A stretch of 64,000 bases of DNA from positions 1,242,057 to 1,306,056 of the forward strand of contig JAGTJU010000001.1 of assembly GCA_022184915.1 (NCBI GenBank), in the 5' to 3' direction. The position numbers were made by a program, and so were the translations under genes. The DNA comes from Myxococcales bacterium. Lineage in GTDB: Bacteria > Myxococcota_A > Polyangia > Fen-1088. Each line of letters starts with the position of its first letter. Positions within the stretch are counted from its first letter, which is position 1. The notes under the pieces were generated by a model, which had not been told where the DNA came from, did not search any database, and saw only the letters and a program-made list of their open reading frames with translations. Shown in pieces: positions 63,601 through 64,000 of the stretch.

Positions 63601-64000
63601 TCCCCTCGGCCAACATGTCGACGACGGCATCGAAGTCCGCGCGCGTGAGCGCGTCGTAAGGGGCTGCCCGACGCACCAGCTCGAAGAGGGCGTCTTCCTC
63701 CCAGGTCTCGCAGGCGCACGCGGCCACGAGCTGCTGGGCGAGAATGTCGAGCGGCCCCGTGCGTAGCTCGACTCGATCCAGTGTGCCCCGCCGCGCGGCG
63801 CGCACGAGGCCCGCACACTCGACCAATTGATCGCGTGTCAGGGGAAACAAACGCGCCTTGGGCGTTCCGCCCACCGTGTGACTTGCGCGACCGATGCGTT
63901 GCACGCCCGTGGCGATGGTGCGGGGTGAGCCCACGAGACACACGAGATCCACGGCCCCCACGTCGATGCCCAGCTCGAGCGACGCGGTGGCGACCACCAG
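60644..64000 (-). CDS. lhr: Lhr-family DNA helicase, 5' end beyond the window
   Basis: About 1118 residues are present, cut at the window edge. The first visible part is the second RecA-like lobe with 'ATASLELGIDVGAVDLVCLV' (motif V) and 'GVQRIGRASH' (motif VI). Winged-helix and Lhr-specific domains follow, then a long C-terminal region. Length suggests a full Lhr of about 1,450-1,550 residues with the C-terminal domain. Lhr is a 3'-5' DNA translocase linked to repair. No Lhr-associated nuclease or ligase genes appear downstream. Confidence 0.9.
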   Translation of the reverse strand: MVVATASLELGIDVGAVDLVCLVGSPRTIATGVQRIGRASHTVGGTPKARLFPLTRDQLVECAGLVRAARRGTLDRVELRTGPLDILAQQLVAACACETWEEDALFELVRRAAPYDALTRADFDAVVDMLAEGISTSRGRPSALLHRDAVNRRLRARNGARLTALTSGGAIPDTALFEVVLEPEGTLIGTVDEDFAIDSSAGDVILLGNTSWRIRRVENGKVRVEDAAGAPPSVPFWFGEGPARTLELSDEVGELREEIARRACPPSELDVSPARIEPALLRSLSEGSALCEAGAKLLAGYVAAGHAALGAVPSQRCIVAERFFDESGGTQLVIHAPFGGRINRAWGMALRKRFCRSFDFELQAAATDEGVLLSLSPQHSFPLELILQMLRPNLVDELLTQAALQAPMFETRWRWNATRALALRRTQNGKRVPPNLLRMRSQDLLAAVFPGQVACQDNHGGGPIEVPDHPLVKQTLADCLGELMDAEGLKRVLEDLVAGRIATVVRETTEPSVFAHEILNANPYAFLDDAPLEERRSRAVAVRRGLPAELANSLGQLDPQALASVVEAAAPLVRSADELHDLLLEVGVWPAAEGEARGWTTGFTRLEEERRAGVLGLAGAHPPKHFWVAAERLSLVKAIWPDASVPPGLIEPPARRAHAWEGRDGALTDVVRGHMAFSPPLTAEALAERLGVTTSDAEAALAGVEAQGGVMRGRWTDPPPPAHDQGREQWVDRRLLARANRLTVEGLRRGIEPATPADLMRFLFAWQHVGPGRQLTGRDGLLEIVGQLQGFEAAAVTWERDLLPARLAGYDPGWLDDLCLGGHVSWGKLAPRAEPSTSLTRAAPLSLVLRRELPWLLEPVVPPSGTPAEAALSEPAQSVFRFLQEAGASFLDDLVVGLGLGRNEVETALWELVAAGRISADGFANLRALMPDRRQPARPRWFGSTGARSSARFGAGRWSLLRGPALQRGVPPEDARREQWARQCLRRFGVLFRDLLAREAHAPPWRELLPTLRLMEMRGEIRGGRLVEGFVGEQFALPEALEALRHTRKQPPTGTRTTLSACDPLNLIGITSPGARVPALPHHTVTYIDGVPLTHELVTCSDTDVVSGPTLTSASPPG

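Overview
This is a high-GC, gene-dense bacterial chromosome segment with no rRNA, tRNA, insertion sequence, phage or CRISPR array. It most likely comes from a member of the Myxococcota. The best marker is a secreted protein at 25.7-27.1 kb that ends in a MYXO-CTERM sorting signal (Cys-Gly-Cys, a hydrophobic stretch, then an Arg-rich tail). Supporting signs are many Ser/Thr kinases, FHA proteins and sigma-54 activators, a large Cys-rich repeat protein, and the futalosine menaquinone enzyme MqnD.

Layout. 0-9 kb: an FtsB/DivIC-like division protein overlapping a membrane diguanylate cyclase, a secreted six-hairpin glycosidase-like protein, a Cys-rich repeat protein, and a PAS-GGDEF-EAL protein. 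9-16.7 kb: holB-ricT, PspA, a FliA-type sigma factor paired with an orphan type III secretion ring lipoprotein (SctJ), homoserine kinase, a PilZ protein and an FHA-histidine kinase-receiver hybrid. 16.6-25.1 kb: a tolC-adaptor-RND efflux operon and a Pat-like acyl-CoA synthetase/acetyltransferase. 25.3-32.5 kb: the MYXO-CTERM protein, mqnD, a sigma-54 activator divergent from a small acidic membrane protein with an excellent sigma-54 promoter between them, a CusF-like lipoprotein, pcm, a TerB-like protein and an AlkB-like oxygenase. 32.5-42.2 kb: tdh-kbl, a Cys/Met PLP lyase, asnS, a DPP-IV-type peptidase, an AlaC-like aminotransferase and rplM-rpsI with a clear terminator. 42.3-51.1 kb: a kinase-RDD fusion, a two-component pair, a histone-deacetylase-like gene, an MFS transporter and kdgK-eda. 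51.3-64 kb: a small unknown gene divergent from an ABC1/UbiB kinase, a divergent RelA/SpoT-type nucleotidyltransferase, a pseudokinase-kinase-TPR protein, an FHA-GAF-PP2C phosphatase, a GAF-like protein and the C-terminal two thirds of an Lhr-type helicase.

How the genes work together. Several units are self-contained: threonine catabolism (tdh-kbl), KDG to pyruvate plus glyceraldehyde-3-phosphate (kdgK-eda), tripartite efflux, and three c-di-GMP proteins (two turnover enzymes and one PilZ receptor). The sigma-54 unit at 28-30 kb can be read completely: activator gene, paired palindromic sites, promoter and target gene. The 54-60.5 kb stretch groups an alarmone-synthetase-like protein, a tandem kinase and a phosphatase.

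Data quality. Three neighbouring genes between 46.6 and 48.1 kb, plus one at 51.5 kb, are broken only by extra bases in short homopolymers. Removing one base at each of nine sites restores every protein. These genes are probably intact in the organism.
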